Part shown: positions 1-9,025 of the stretch, piece after piece
Layout: the number at the start of each line of letters is the position of its first letter
Numbering within the stretch: position 1 is the stretch's first letter
From: Microbacterium cremeum
Lineage (GTDB): Bacteria; Actinomycetota; Actinomycetes; Actinomycetales; Microbacteriaceae
DNA length: 64,000 nucleotides
Direction: 5' to 3'
NCBI RefSeq assembly: GCF_015277855.1
Contig: NZ_CP063812.1
Coordinates: forward strand, 1,240,001 to 1,304,000
Translations under genes and position numbers: made by a program
Notes under the pieces: model-generated
Told to the model about the DNA's origin: nothing
Database searches by the model: none
Seen by the model: only the letters and a program-made list of their open reading frames with translations

Positions 1-67
1 GCTGCCATGGCTGAGTAGCGTACGCCGCCGCGAGGCGCAGCGCCCGGCGCCGAGGTCTCCCGCGGTG

Positions 68-1513
68 TCAGCCGGGGCGGGCCTCGGCGGCGGCCCGCGC
101 GGCGGCCGGAAGCGCCTCGACGATCCGGCCGACCGCGGCGTCGTCGTGCGCAGCCGAGACGAACCACGCCTCGAACACCGACGGCGGCAGCGAGACGCCC
201 TGCTCGAGCATCGCGCGGAAGAACGGCGGGTAGCGGAACGCCTCCTGCGCCCGGACCGTGTCGTAGTCGACCGGCGGCTCGGCGGCGAACTGGATCGAGA
301 ACAGGTTTCCCGAGCGCTGCAGCACGTGCGTCACCCCGGCGTCGGCGAGGGCGGATGCCGCGGCATCGGCGATCGTCGTCGCCGCGGCGTCGATGCGGGC
401 ATAGGCGTCGGCGTCGAGGTGGTCGAGCGTGGTGCGACCCGCCGCCACGGCGAGCGGGTTGCCGCTGAGCGTGCCGGCCTGGTACACCGGGCCCAGCGGC
501 GCGAGCAGCTCCATGAGCGCGGCCGGACCGCCGAGCGCAGCGAGCGGGAGCCCTCCGCCGACGACCTTGCCGAACGTGATGAGGTCGGGTGAGAAGGGCA
601 CGGGGTCGATGCCGTACCAGCCGGCGGCGCCGACCCGGAAGCCCGTGAGCACCTCGTCGAGGATGAGCAGCGCGCCGTGCTCATGCGCGATGTCGGCGAG
701 AGCGGCGTTGAACCCGTGCGCCGGCGGCACGATGCCCATGTTCGCGGGGGCGGCCTCCACGATGATCGCGGCGATCTGATGCCCGCGCGCCGAGAACACC
801 TCGCGGACGGCGTCGACGTCGTTGTACGGGATGACGAGCGTCTGCGCGGCGATCGCGGCGGGCACCCCCGCCGAGCCCGGCATCGCGAGCGTCGCGACGC
901 CCGAGCCCGCCTCGGCAAGGAGCCCGTCGGAATGCCCGTGGTAGTGGCCGGCGAACTTCACGACCAGGTCGCGTCCGGTCGCGCCGCGCGCGAGGCGGAT
1001 CGCGGTCATCGTCGCCTCGGTGCCGGTGGACACCAGGCGCACGCGCTCGACGGGATGAGTTCCGGTCGTCGAGCGCCCTTCGACAGGCTCGGGAAGCGCG
1101 ATCAAGCGAGACGAAACGCTCTGAAGCTGCGGGTTCTCATCGGTTCGAGACGTTTCGTCTCGCTCGCCGGCGCTCGCACGCTCAACGGCCGAGGGGCGCA
1201 CCACGCGCGCCGCGATCAGCTCGGCCAGCTCGGTCTCGCCCGGCGTCGACGCGCCGAAGCCGAGACCGCGGGCCGCGGCATCCTGCACCGCCTTCACGAC
1301 CGCGGGGTGCGCGTGCCCGAGGATCGCAGGACCCCACGACCCGACGAGGTCGACGTACTCGCGCCCCTCGACATCGGTGACATACGGACCCGACGCCGAC
1401 ACGAAGAACCGCGGCGTCTCGTGCACCGAGCCGAACGCGCGCACCGGCGAGCTGACGCCGCCGGGCATCGCGCCCTGCGCGCGGGCGAACTCCTGCGCGT
1501 TGGTGGCGGTCAT
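68..1513 (-). CDS. hemL: Glutamate-1-semialdehyde 2,1-aminomutase with in-frame repeat insertion
   Basis: This PLP enzyme converts glutamate-1-semialdehyde to 5-aminolevulinate, the second committed step of C5 tetrapyrrole synthesis. The family fold is clear: [11 protein letters not shown] near residue 18, STGTEATM near 162, LDEVLTGFR near 285 and the PLP lysine K316 in [11 protein letters not shown]. The ATG overlaps the hemB stop (ATGA), which fixes the start. At 481 residues it is about 45-50 longer than usual. The surplus lies at about residues 105-153, between ELIAARV and [10 protein letters not shown], which are nearly adjacent in ordinary HemL. The extra codons are made of repeats found elsewhere in the window. 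There is no frameshift, so the protein is probably made and may still work if the insert loops out. It is the last recognisable gene of the minus-strand heme operon. Confidence 0.95.
   Translation of the reverse strand: MTATNAQEFARAQGAMPGGVSSPVRAFGSVHETPRFFVSASGPYVTDVEGREYVDLVGSWGPAILGHAHPAVVKAVQDAAARGLGFGASTPGETELAELIAARVVRPSAVERASAGERDETSRTDENPQLQSVSSRLIALPEPVEGRSTTGTHPVERVRLVSTGTEATMTAIRLARGATGRDLVVKFAGHYHGHSDGLLAEAGSGVATLAMPGSAGVPAAIAAQTLVIPYNDVDAVREVFSARGHQIAAIIVEAAPANMGIVPPAHGFNAALADIAHEHGALLILDEVLTGFRVGAAGWYGIDPVPFSPDLITFGKVVGGGLPLAALGGPAALMELLAPLGPVYQAGTLSGNPLAVAAGRTTLDHLDADAYARIDAAATTIADAAASALADAGVTHVLQRSGNLFSIQFAAEPPVDYDTVRAQEAFRYPPFFRAMLEQGVSLPPSVFEAWFVSAAHDDAAVGRIVEALPAAARAAAEARPG
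1057..1203. repeat. Composite repeat insertion inside hemL
   Basis: This is the segment of hemL with no counterpart in ordinary HemL. It holds one copy of repeat B at 1070-1097 (core GAGCCTGTCGAAGGGCGCT on the minus strand), also present in hrpA. It also holds two partial copies of repeat A in opposite orientation. Their shared 14-bp arms AGCGAGACGAAACG (1105-1118) and CGTTTCGTCTCGCT (1151-1164) form a perfect inverted repeat. The reading frame is kept throughout. Confidence 0.8.
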
Positions 1514-2532
1514 CGGATCCACTCCGCGAGCTCGAGCGCCCAATAGGTCAGCACGGCGTCGGCGCCGGCGCGACGGATGCCGATCACCGACTCCTCGATC
1601 GCCCGCCGCCGGTCGATCCAGCCGTGTGCGGCGGCGGCCTCGATCATGGCGTACTCGCCCGACACCTGGTAGGCCCAGACCGGCACGGGACTGGTCGCCG
1701 CGGTGTCGGACAGCACGTCGAGGTAGCTCATCGCGGGCTTGACCATCACGATGTCGGCGCCCTCGGCGAGGTCGAGCTCGACCTCGCGTGCGCCCTCGCG
1801 GCGGTTCGCGGGATCCTGCTGATACGTGCGGCGGTCGCCCTGCAGCGACGACTGCACCGCCTCGCGGAACGGGCCGTAGAAGGCCGAGGCGTACTTCGCG
1901 GCGTAGGCGAGGATCGGGGTGCTGTCGAAGCCGGAGTCGTCGAGCGCGTCGCGCACGGCCGCGACCTGGCCGTCCATCATGCCGCTGAGCCCGAGCAGCT
2001 GCGAGCCCGCCTCGGCCTGGGCGACGGCCATGTCGCGGTAGCGCTCGAGCGAGGCGTCGTTGTCGACGTAGCCGTTCGCATCGAGCACGCCGCAGTGGCC
2101 GTGGTCGGTGAACTCGTCGAGGCACAGGTCGGTCTGCACGACGAGCGCATCGCCGGCCTCGGCGGCGGCGATGCGCGTCGCGACGTTGAGGATGCCGTCG
2201 GGATCGGTCGCGCCCGAGCCCGTGGCGTCCTTGTGCTCGGGCACGCCGAACAGCATGACGCCGCCGATGCCGGCGGCCGCGGCATCCGCGATCGCTCCCT
2301 TGAGCGACTCGGTCGAGTGCTGGACGACGCCCGGCATCGACGAGATCGGCACCGGCTCGCCCGCGCCCTCGCGCACGAACATCGGCAGGATCAGCTCGGC
2401 CGGGTGCAGACGCGTCTCGGCGACGAGGCGGCGCATCGCGGGGGTGGCGCGAAGCCGCCGGGGCCGGTCGGTGGGGCGGTGGCGGGGGTCGAGGGGGCTC
2501 GCCCCCTCCGGGTAGGCAGAGCCGTGGGTCAC
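1510..2532 (-). CDS. hemB: Delta-aminolevulinic acid dehydratase (porphobilinogen synthase)
   Basis: This enzyme condenses two 5-aminolevulinate molecules into porphobilinogen. Both Schiff-base lysines are visible: K213 in YAAKYAS and K265 in VMVKPAMSY. The metal-site region reads [14 protein letters not shown] with two cysteines (C137, C147), where classic zinc enzymes have three, so the metal may be bound differently. The length of 340 residues is normal, with a basic, variable N-terminus. The GTG start overlaps the hemC stop (GTGA) and its own stop overlaps the hemL start, so hemC-hemB-hemL look translationally coupled. Confidence 0.95.
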   Translation of the reverse strand: MTHGSAYPEGASPLDPRHRPTDRPRRLRATPAMRRLVAETRLHPAELILPMFVREGAGEPVPISSMPGVVQHSTESLKGAIADAAAAGIGGVMLFGVPEHKDATGSGATDPDGILNVATRIAAAEAGDALVVQTDLCLDEFTDHGHCGVLDANGYVDNDASLERYRDMAVAQAEAGSQLLGLSGMMDGQVAAVRDALDDSGFDSTPILAYAAKYASAFYGPFREAVQSSLQGDRRTYQQDPANRREGAREVELDLAEGADIVMVKPAMSYLDVLSDTAATSPVPVWAYQVSGEYAMIEAAAAHGWIDRRRAIEESVIGIRRAGADAVLTYWALELAEWIR

Positions 2533-3446
2533 GGGCGTTCTCCGGTCAGGCCGGCTGCGCCGGCATCGAGCAGTTCACGGGCGACGGATGCCGCGACCTC
2601 GCGCGACGGATCGCCCTCGTCGTCGGGCCATCCGGTGGCGTGCGACGACGTCAGGGCAGTGGTGCCGTCGAGGCTGTAGACGCTGGCCGACAGCAGCAGG
2701 AGGCCGGCGTCGACGACGGCGCGTGCGCCGACGGGGGCCGAGCAGCCGGCCTCGAGGAGGGCGAGCACCTCGCGCTCGGCCTCGACCGCGGCCCGGGTCT
2801 CGGCGTGGTCGAGCGCCTGGACGAGGTGCTCGTCGCCGCGCCGCACCTCGACGGCGAGCGCCCCCTGGCCGGGGGCCGTCGGCCACGCGTCGGCGTCGAG
2901 GAACTCGGTGACGACGTCGGTGCGGCCGATGCGCGTGAGCCCCGCCGCGGCCAGGATGACGGCATCCAGGTCGCCGTCGGTCACCCGGCCGAGCCGCGTG
3001 TCGACGTTGCCGCGGATGTCGACGACCTCGAGGTCGGGGCGCCGGGCGCGCAGCTGCGCCATGCGACGCGGCGACCCCGTTCCGACGCGGGAGCCGGCGG
3101 GGAGCATCTCGAGGGTGAGCCCGTCGCGCGCGCACAGCGCGTCGCGCGGATCTTCGCGGGCGGGGATGGCGGCCACCACGAGCCCGTCGTGCGGTGCCGT
3201 GGGGAGGTCCTTGAGGGAGTGCACGACCACGTCGCAGCGACCCTCGAGGAGCGCGTCGCGCAGGGCACCGGTGAACAGGCCCGCGCCCCCTGCACGCGAG
3301 AGCGGCTCGTTCGAGCGGTCGCCCTCGGTCGTGATCGTGACGAGCTCGGTGGAGACCCCGGTCGCATCGGCCAGGTCGTCGGCGACCATCCCGGTCTGCG
3401 TGAGGGCGAGCGTGCTGCCGCGCGTGCCGATGCGGACGGTGGTCAC
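2529..3446 (-). CDS. hemC: Hydroxymethylbilane synthase (porphobilinogen deaminase)
   Basis: This enzyme polymerises four porphobilinogen units into hydroxymethylbilane. The cofactor cysteine that anchors dipyrromethane is C235 in EAGCSAPVG. Other family motifs are RIGTRGS at the N-terminus, VVHSLKDLP near residue 75 and GTGSPRR near 122. The GTG start at 3446 overlaps the hemQ stop (GTGA); the longer open frame upstream lies inside hemQ and lacks family sequence. The length is 305 residues. No uroporphyrinogen-III synthase (hemD) gene follows, so that step must be encoded elsewhere. Confidence 0.95.
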   Translation of the reverse strand: MTTVRIGTRGSTLALTQTGMVADDLADATGVSTELVTITTEGDRSNEPLSRAGGAGLFTGALRDALLEGRCDVVVHSLKDLPTAPHDGLVVAAIPAREDPRDALCARDGLTLEMLPAGSRVGTGSPRRMAQLRARRPDLEVVDIRGNVDTRLGRVTDGDLDAVILAAAGLTRIGRTDVVTEFLDADAWPTAPGQGALAVEVRRGDEHLVQALDHAETRAAVEAEREVLALLEAGCSAPVGARAVVDAGLLLLSASVYSLDGTTALTSSHATGWPDDEGDPSREVAASVARELLDAGAAGLTGERP

Positions 3447-4153
3447 GCGAGCACCTCGGCGATCTCCCGGATCTCGATCCGCCGCCCGGTGAAGAACGGC
3501 ACCTCGTCGCGGACGTGACGGCGGGCCTCGGTCTGGCGCAGGTCGCGCATGAGGTCGACCAGCTCGACCAGCTCCGGCGCCTCGAGGGCGAGGATCCACT
3601 CGTAGTCGCCGAGGGCGAACGACGCGACCGTGTTGCTCAGCACCGTGCGGTGCTGGGCGCCCTTGCGGCCGTGGTCGGCCAGCATCTGCCGCCGCTCGTC
3701 GTCAGGCAGGATGTACCAGTCGTACGACCGCACGAAGGGGTACACGGTCAGCCACGCCTCGGGCTCCTTGCCGCGCATGAAGGCAGGCAGATGACTCGCT
3801 GTGAACTCCGCGTCGCGGTGGACGCCCATCGCGTTCCACACCGGCAGCAGCGCTCGCAGCGGCGCGGCGCGGCGCAGCGTGCGCAGCGCGGACTGGAGCG
3901 CCTCGGGGGGCGTGTTGCGTCCGTTGGTGCCGTGGAGCCACACCATGAGGTCGGCGTCGGAGCGCAGCGCCGAGACGTCGTAGAAGCCGCGGACCGTGAC
4001 CCCGGTCTCCTCGATCTGCGCGATCGTCTCGGCGAGGTGCCCGACAGGAGCGAGCCCGGGGCCGGTCGAGGCCCACTCCGGGTCCCGCCGGAACACGGCC
4101 CACAGCGTGTAGCCGAGGGCTTCGGGGGAAGAGCTCGCCGAGGCATCCGTCAT
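3443..4153 (-). CDS. hemQ: Coproheme decarboxylase (HemQ/ChdC)
   Basis: This member of the chlorite-dismutase fold family oxidatively decarboxylates coproheme to heme b, the last step of the coproporphyrin-dependent pathway used by Actinobacteria and Firmicutes. The signature YPFVRSYDWY begins at Y138. H121 in ASHLPAF and H161 in ADHGRKG keep the same mutual spacing as the distal and proximal histidines I recall for the Corynebacterium enzyme, with Y138 as the likely catalytic tyrosine. It is 236 residues long. An AAAGGATAGGAG stretch precedes the ATG. It is separated from cgoX by a 44-bp tandem repeat array. Confidence 0.95.
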   Translation of the reverse strand: MTDASASSSPEALGYTLWAVFRRDPEWASTGPGLAPVGHLAETIAQIEETGVTVRGFYDVSALRSDADLMVWLHGTNGRNTPPEALQSALRTLRRAAPLRALLPVWNAMGVHRDAEFTASHLPAFMRGKEPEAWLTVYPFVRSYDWYILPDDERRQMLADHGRKGAQHRTVLSNTVASFALGDYEWILALEAPELVELVDLMRDLRQTEARRHVRDEVPFFTGRRIEIREIAEVLA

Positions 4154-4191
4154 GCTCCTATCCTTTCACCCCTCCCGCGTGGGATCCCCCC

Positions 4192-4367
4192 GCCCTCCGC
4201 CCGTTGAGCGGCGAAGCGAGCCGAAGTCGCGCCCGCCCTCCGGTCGTTGAGCGAGCGAAGCGAGACGAAACGCGTCCGTCCCTCCGGTCGTTGAGCGAGC
4301 GAAGCGAGACGAAACGCGCCTTGCCCTCCGGTCGTTGAGCGAGCGAAGCGAGACGAAACGCGTCAGC
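4192..4367. repeat. Four-unit 44-bp tandem repeat (repeat A)
   Basis: Four head-to-tail units start at 4192, 4236, 4280 and 4324, an exact 44-bp period. Units 2-4 share about 39 identical bases (core GTTGAGCGAGCGAAGCGAG) separated by only 5 variable bases; unit 1 is degenerate. The cgoX stop codon (4363-4365) lies in the last unit and hemQ starts 39 bp beyond the first, so the array fills the only large gap of the heme operon. Further copies lie ahead of nrdF (33756-33787) and inside hemL. Confidence 0.92.
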
Positions 4368-5583
4368 GTGCCGGAAGGCCGGGATCCGCCACGAGTGCAG
4401 CGGCGGTGCGCTCGGCGTGCGCGATGATGCCCGCAAGCCCCGATCCCGCCACGGTCTCGCCGACGACCGCGACGCCCGGCGCGGCGCTCGACGCGGCCGG
4501 GCGCGTCCACGTCACGTGGGCCGCGTCGACCACGACCGGAAGCCGCACGCCCAGCAGCGACTCGGCGTCGGCGCGGGCCGCGGCGACCGGGTCGGGGGGA
4601 AGCTCGTCGTACGACAGCCGCAGCACGTGGCGCCCGGCGGCGGCTTCTCGCAGCCACGCCCACTTCGCGGTCGCGTGGGTCAGAGCGCGCGCGCCGACCG
4701 GTGCGCCCTGGGCCACGAGCAGTCCGGTGCCGCGCGGCGCGGCATCCAGCTCGTCCTGCTCCACGACGAGGGTCACGAGGTCGATGCGCCGGCCCGGGGC
4801 CGCGGGGGCGGCGATGCCGGGCGCCGCCACGACGGGCGTCCCGTCGAGCGAGCCGAGGTCGTCGACGCGCGCACCGAGATGCACGACGCCGCCGCGCCGC
4901 ACGAGGTCGTCTGCGAGCGCGGGCACGAGCCGGTGCACGCCGCCCCGGATGCCGGCGACCGCCGACCCGGGAGGAGCCGCGGCGCGCAGCCGGACCACGG
5001 CGCCGCCCAGCGACCCCGTTGCGCGCACCGCATCCGCAAGGCCGGGGTGCGCGCGTTCCACCGGCAGGTCGTCGGGGTGCTGCGAGTGCACGCCGTGCAC
5101 GACGGGTGCGACGAGCCGGTCGAGCACGCCGGCGCCGAGCCGTGCACGCACGAGTTCGCCGAGGGAGTCCGGCACGGTGCCGACCGGCGCCGTGTCGAGC
5201 ATCGCGGCGAGCTCGGCGGCATCGCGTCCGACGACGCGGACGACGTCGGGCGCGAGCGGGTCGGCCGGGATGCCGAGGAGCGCGGTCGCCGGCAGGGGCA
5301 CGGCGTCGCCGCGAGCGGGCTGCAGCCAGGCCGGACCGGGCGCGGGCTCGACGATCTCGCCCGCCATGCCGAGCTCGGTCAGCAGGTCGGCGACCACTCC
5401 TCCCCGGACCGCGAAGCTCTCGGCCGCCGCATCCAGTCGGATGCCGGCGACCTCGTGGCCGGCCACGGTTCCACCGAGGCGATCGGATGCCTCCCACAGC
5501 GCGACCTCGGCACCCGCGGCCGCGAGCCGGCGTGCGACGACGAGTCCCGCCACGCCGCCGCCCACGACCGCGAAGTCAGGCAT
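4363..5583 (-). CDS. cgoX: Coproporphyrinogen III oxidase (oxygen-dependent, HemY/HemG type)
   Basis: This FAD flavoprotein of the protoporphyrinogen oxidase family oxidises coproporphyrinogen III to coproporphyrin III in organisms that have HemQ. The N-terminal dinucleotide-binding motif is VVGGGVAGL and a second FAD-contact region lies near the C-terminus ([17 protein letters not shown]). Its 406 residues are slightly short for the family. The ATG start overlaps the end of hemE by 8 bp. Coproporphyrinogen rather than protoporphyrinogen as substrate is inferred from the adjacent hemQ. Confidence 0.9.
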   Translation of the reverse strand: MPDFAVVGGGVAGLVVARRLAAAGAEVALWEASDRLGGTVAGHEVAGIRLDAAAESFAVRGGVVADLLTELGMAGEIVEPAPGPAWLQPARGDAVPLPATALLGIPADPLAPDVVRVVGRDAAELAAMLDTAPVGTVPDSLGELVRARLGAGVLDRLVAPVVHGVHSQHPDDLPVERAHPGLADAVRATGSLGGAVVRLRAAAPPGSAVAGIRGGVHRLVPALADDLVRRGGVVHLGARVDDLGSLDGTPVVAAPGIAAPAAPGRRIDLVTLVVEQDELDAAPRGTGLLVAQGAPVGARALTHATAKWAWLREAAAGRHVLRLSYDELPPDPVAAARADAESLLGVRLPVVVDAAHVTWTRPAASSAAPGVAVVGETVAGSGLAGIIAHAERTAAALVADPGLPAR

Positions 5584-6652
5584 GGGCGTGGACGTGCTCC
5601 ACGATCCGCGTGAGCACGGCCGGATCGGTGTCGGGCGGGACGCCGTGGCCGAGGTTCACCACGTGCGCGCGTGCGGCGCGCCCGCGCCGGAGGACGTCGT
5701 CGATGTGCGCCTCGAGCACGCGCCACGGCGCCTGCAGGAGCGCCGGGTCGATGTTGCCCTGCAGCGTGAACCCGGGTCCGACGCGGCGTGCGGCCTCGTC
5801 GAGGGGGAGCCGCCAGTCGACGCCGACCGCGTCGACGCCGATGCCCCGCATCGCCGCGAGCAGCTCGCCCGTGCCGACGCCGAAATGCACGAGCGGCACA
5901 CCGAGCCCGCGCACCGGGTCGAGGGCGCGCGCCGAGAACGGCGCGACGCGCTCGGTGTAGTCGGCGAGGCTCAGCGAGCCCGCCCACGAGTCGAAGAGCT
6001 GGCCCGCCGAGGCGCCCGCCTCGATCTGGGCTGTGAGGAACGCGCCGGTGATGTCGGCGCACCACGTGAGCAGGGACTCCCATGCGGCCGGATCGGAGTG
6101 CATCAGGGCGCGGGTCTTCAGCTGCTCCTTCGACGGCCCGCCCTCGACGAGGTAGGACGCCAGCGTGTACGGCGCGCCCGCGAAGCCGATGAGGGGCGTC
6201 GCGCCCAGCTGCGCGACCGTGAGCGCGACGGCCTCGCGGATGGGGGCGAGGGCCCCGGGATCGAGCGGAGGAAGGGCCGCGACATCCGCCGCCGTCCGCA
6301 CCGGGTGCTCGAGCACCGGACCGCGTCCTGCGACGATGCTCACGCCCACGCCGGCGAGCTTCACCGGGATGACGATGTCGCTGAAGAAGATGCCCGCGTC
6401 GACGCCGTGGCGACGCACCGGCTGCAGGGTGATCTCGCTCGCGAGCTCCGGGTTCAGGCACGTGTCGAGCATGTCGGTGCCGACGCGCAGCTCGCGGTAC
6501 TCCGGCAGCGATCGTCCCGCCTGGCGCATGAACCACACCGGGGTGTAGTCGGCCCCCGAGGCCGTCGAAGGACGCCGGCCGCGGTACGCCTGGATCAGCG
6601 GCGGGGGCGTGTAGTCGTCGGCGAGCGCGGGATGCGTGGGGTGAAGCGGCAC
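5576..6652 (-). CDS. hemE: Uroporphyrinogen III decarboxylase
   Basis: This enzyme removes four acetate carboxyls from uroporphyrinogen III to give coproporphyrinogen III. The family signature [17 protein letters not shown] lies near residue 40 and [13 protein letters not shown] in the middle. I place the start at a GTG (6652) giving 358 residues, because a -10-like TAAGGT (6660-6665) lies 7 nt upstream, the spacing of leaderless genes here. A longer frame from an ATG at 6715 would add 21 Gly/Pro-rich residues with no family match. It heads the minus-strand heme operon and is divergent from hemA. Confidence 0.9.
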   Translation of the reverse strand: MPLHPTHPALADDYTPPPLIQAYRGRRPSTASGADYTPVWFMRQAGRSLPEYRELRVGTDMLDTCLNPELASEITLQPVRRHGVDAGIFFSDIVIPVKLAGVGVSIVAGRGPVLEHPVRTAADVAALPPLDPGALAPIREAVALTVAQLGATPLIGFAGAPYTLASYLVEGGPSKEQLKTRALMHSDPAAWESLLTWCADITGAFLTAQIEAGASAGQLFDSWAGSLSLADYTERVAPFSARALDPVRGLGVPLVHFGVGTGELLAAMRGIGVDAVGVDWRLPLDEAARRVGPGFTLQGNIDPALLQAPWRVLEAHIDDVLRRGRAARAHVVNLGHGVPPDTDPAVLTRIVEHVHAHA

Positions 6653-6740
6653 GCCCTCCACCTTAAGCTCCCCACCGGGGACCGCCCCCGGCGCTCCCGG
6701 CCCGGGAGCCGGCATCCCCGCCGTGCCTTAAGATGGGCGG
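6653..6740. promoter_or_regulatory. Divergent hemE/hemA promoter region
   Basis: Each gene has a CCTTAAG box close to its start: 6661-6667 next to hemE and 6726-6732 next to hemA. On the hemA side TAAGAT (6729-6734) ends 6 nt before the GTG. On the hemE side TAAGGT ends 7 nt before the GTG. Both transcripts would then begin at or within a base of the start codon. No convincing -35 hexamer is visible on either side. Confidence 0.55.
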
Positions 6741-7991
6741 GTGCTCCTCTGTCTGACCGCGAACCACCGGAACGCGAGCCTCGACATCCTGGAGCGTCTC
6801 TCGGTGGGCGCGCCTTCCGCCACGCGCGCCCTCGTGGACGACGAGATCTTCGTCTCGGGCGCCGTCGTGCTGGCCACGTGCAACCGGTTCGAGGCCTACC
6901 TCGACATCGACGAGCCGCTCACCGGCGGCGAGGCCGTCGCGGTCGAGTCCGTGATCGAGGCCATGGCCGGGGCATCGGGCGTTCCCGCCGACCACCTGCG
7001 CGCGTCGGTCGCGGTGCATCAGGGGGCGGATGCCGCAGCCCACCTCTTCGCGGTGACCAGCGGCCTGGACTCGGTCGTGGTGGGCGAGGACGAGATCTCG
7101 GGACAGGTGCGTCGCGCGCTCGACGCCGCCCGCGCCGAGGGCATGACCAGCAGCGAGCTGGAGCGGCTGTTCCAGAGGGCGACCCACACCAGCCGCGGCG
7201 TGCGCAACCGCACGCAGCTGCGCGGTGCCCACCGCTCGCTCGTGCGCCTCGCGCTGGAGCTCGCCTCCAGCCGCGTCGCGGACTGGGCCGAGGCGCGCGT
7301 CGTCGTCGTCGGCACCGGTCGCTACGCGGGTCGCACGGTCGATGCGCTGCGCGCTCGCGGCGCCGCCGACATCCACGTCTTCTCGCCGTCGGGCCGCGCC
7401 GAGGCGTTCGCCGCCAAGCACGGGCTCGTGCCGGTCGCCGACTTCCGCGCCGCCGCGGCCGTCGCCGACGTCGTCATCACGTGCACCGCCGACGCGGTCG
7501 TGCACGCCGAGGCGTTCGCCGGCGGGCACCGCGTGCTCGTCATCGATCTCGGGCTGCCCCGCAACGTCGACCCCGCGGTCGGCCGGGTCGAGGGCGTCGA
7601 GCTGCTCGATCTCGAGACGATCCGACTGCACGCGCCGCTGGAGGAGTTCAACGCCCACGCCGATGCGCGTGCGATCGTGGGGGACGCGGCGACCGAGTTC
7701 CACGCCGATCGTGCCGCCGGTCCCGCCATCACGGCGCTGCGCCGCGACGTGCTCAAGGTCGTCGACGACGAGATCGCCCGTGCTCGCGCCCGCGGGGCGG
7801 GCGACGACGTCGAGGCGGCGCTGCGTCACCTCGCGGGCGTGCTGCTGCACCGCCCGTCGGTGCGCATCCGCGAGCTCGCGGTCGAAGGGCGTCTCGACGA
7901 GGCACAGACCGCTCTCGAGCTGCTCCACGGTGTGTCGGCCGACACTCCGGCGGACGCCGCCGGCGACGCCGACTGGACCGCGACCGCCTGA
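6741..7991 (+). CDS. hemA: Glutamyl-tRNA reductase
   Basis: This enzyme reduces the glutamyl moiety of Glu-tRNA to glutamate-1-semialdehyde with NADPH, the first committed and usually rate-limiting step of C5 heme synthesis. The catalytic cysteine is C47 in LATCNRFE. TANHRNASL at the N-terminus, the NADPH-domain stretch VVVVGTGRYAG and the C-terminal dimerisation helices follow the family order. The start is GTG, directly behind a TAAGAT hexamer, so the mRNA is probably leaderless. The length is 416 residues. It is transcribed away from the other hem genes. Confidence 0.93.
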   Translation: MLLCLTANHRNASLDILERLSVGAPSATRALVDDEIFVSGAVVLATCNRFEAYLDIDEPLTGGEAVAVESVIEAMAGASGVPADHLRASVAVHQGADAAAHLFAVTSGLDSVVVGEDEISGQVRRALDAARAEGMTSSELERLFQRATHTSRGVRNRTQLRGAHRSLVRLALELASSRVADWAEARVVVVGTGRYAGRTVDALRARGAADIHVFSPSGRAEAFAAKHGLVPVADFRAAAAVADVVITCTADAVVHAEAFAGGHRVLVIDLGLPRNVDPAVGRVEGVELLDLETIRLHAPLEEFNAHADARAIVGDAATEFHADRAAGPAITALRRDVLKVVDDEIARARARGAGDDVEAALRHLAGVLLHRPSVRIRELAVEGRLDEAQTALELLHGVSADTPADAAGDADWTATA

Positions 7992-8031
7992 GGTCCGTCC
8001 CTCCGGCTCCGCGCCTCGGCTCGCACCCACG

Positions 8032-8116
8032 TGCGAAAACACCAGTCGGTAACGACGACACGCCGGTGACGGATGCCGCGGCCCGGCGTGTCGCGACACG
8101 GACCGGTGTTTTCGCA
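8032..8116. terminator. Nested long hairpin between convergent genes
   Basis: The outer arms TGCGAAAACACC (8032-8043) and GGTGTTTTCGCA (8105-8116) are perfect complements. The inner arms CGACACGCCGG (8056-8066) and CCGGCGTGTCG (8083-8093) form a second perfect stem. A-rich and T-rich tracts sit at the base on either strand. It lies between hemA (+) and the ZIP gene (-), so a bidirectional terminator is the simplest reading. Confidence 0.65.
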
Positions 8117-8187
8117 TCATGGACGCCGGAGCCCGGATGAGGCCGGGTCGGGTCGAGGAGGACAGGACCGCGGGGCGGGGCTCGGGC

Positions 8188-8949
8188 TCAGCCTGCGGCC
8201 TCGTGCAGCAGGAACGCGCCGAGGAAGCCCAGCGTCGCCCACAATCCCGTGAGCGCGTGCTGCTGATCGAACGCCTCCGGGATCATCGTGTTGCAGACCA
8301 TCGCGAGAAGCCCGCCCGCGGCGATCGTCGTGATCAGGGCGATGACGTGGGGCGGCGCCGACTGGAACACCACGTAGCCGGCGACCGCTGCCACCACCGT
8401 CACGAGGGCGATGCCGCCCCACAGCAGCGCGATCGAGCGACCGCCCGACCCGCTGCGCTTGAGCGCGGCCGTCGATCCCAGGCCCTCCGGGAAGTTGCTG
8501 ATCGCGATCGCCGCCACGATCGGGATGCTGATGCCGCCCTGCAGCACCGACAAACCCATGACGATCGACTCGGGGATGCCGTCGATCAGGGCGCCGATCG
8601 CGATCGCGGCGCCGGTGCCGCCGGCGAGCTTCGACCCCGCGCGCCGCGCCGCGATGTTCGCCGGCAGTTCGCGGCACCGCGCCGGCGGACGCGACACGAG
8701 CCAGTCCGCGAGGATGTACGCGATCGCTCCGGTGAGGAAGCCGACACTCGTCGTGATCAGTCCGCCGATGTCGGCTGCCTCCGCCACGAGCTCGAACGCG
8801 AGCGTCGAGATCAGCACGCCGGCACCGAGCGCCATGATCCCCGCCACGACGCGCTGCGGGATGTCGACGCACCACGCGACGGCGGCGCCGACGAGCAGCG
8901 TACCGCCGCCGATGAGCCCGCTGAGCGCCGCGAGCCACACCCCGTCCAT
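8188..8949 (-). CDS. ZIP family divalent metal transporter
   Basis: This integral membrane protein of the ZIP family probably imports Zn2+ or another divalent cation. Seven to eight hydrophobic segments fill its 253 residues. The metal-site segments GALIDGIPESIVMG and ISNFPEGLGS carry the family's HxxxE-like helices in altered form (DGIPES, NFPEG). The ATG at 8949 has a TACGTT hexamer 6 nt upstream; a longer frame upstream runs into arginine-rich non-protein-like sequence. It stands alone between convergent hemA and the acyl-CoA ligase. The metal preferred cannot be read from sequence. Confidence 0.85.
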   Translation of the reverse strand: MDGVWLAALSGLIGGGTLLVGAAVAWCVDIPQRVVAGIMALGAGVLISTLAFELVAEAADIGGLITTSVGFLTGAIAYILADWLVSRPPARCRELPANIAARRAGSKLAGGTGAAIAIGALIDGIPESIVMGLSVLQGGISIPIVAAIAISNFPEGLGSTAALKRSGSGGRSIALLWGGIALVTVVAAVAGYVVFQSAPPHVIALITTIAAGGLLAMVCNTMIPEAFDQQHALTGLWATLGFLGAFLLHEAAG

Positions 8950-9025
8950 GCCGCCAACGTAGCGTGCGGTGCACGCGGGTGCGTTCAGCCGCGCTCGACG
9001 GCGCCGGCCCAGGGCCCGGCCCGGC

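Noticed and set aside
1057..1203. hemL insert as a frameshift or sequencing error
   Set aside because: The frame stays open on both sides, the flanking family sequence is in the same frame, and the inserted sequence matches repeats elsewhere in the window.
4192..4367. The 44-bp tandem array as a CRISPR
   Set aside because: Variable segments between repeats are only 5 bp and the repeat is also found singly in other places; no cas gene is nearby.
4406..8140. Open frame of about 1240 codons on the plus strand across cgoX, hemE and hemA
   Set aside because: It runs antisense to cgoX and hemE, then out of frame through hemA; composition is low-complexity and no family is recognisable.
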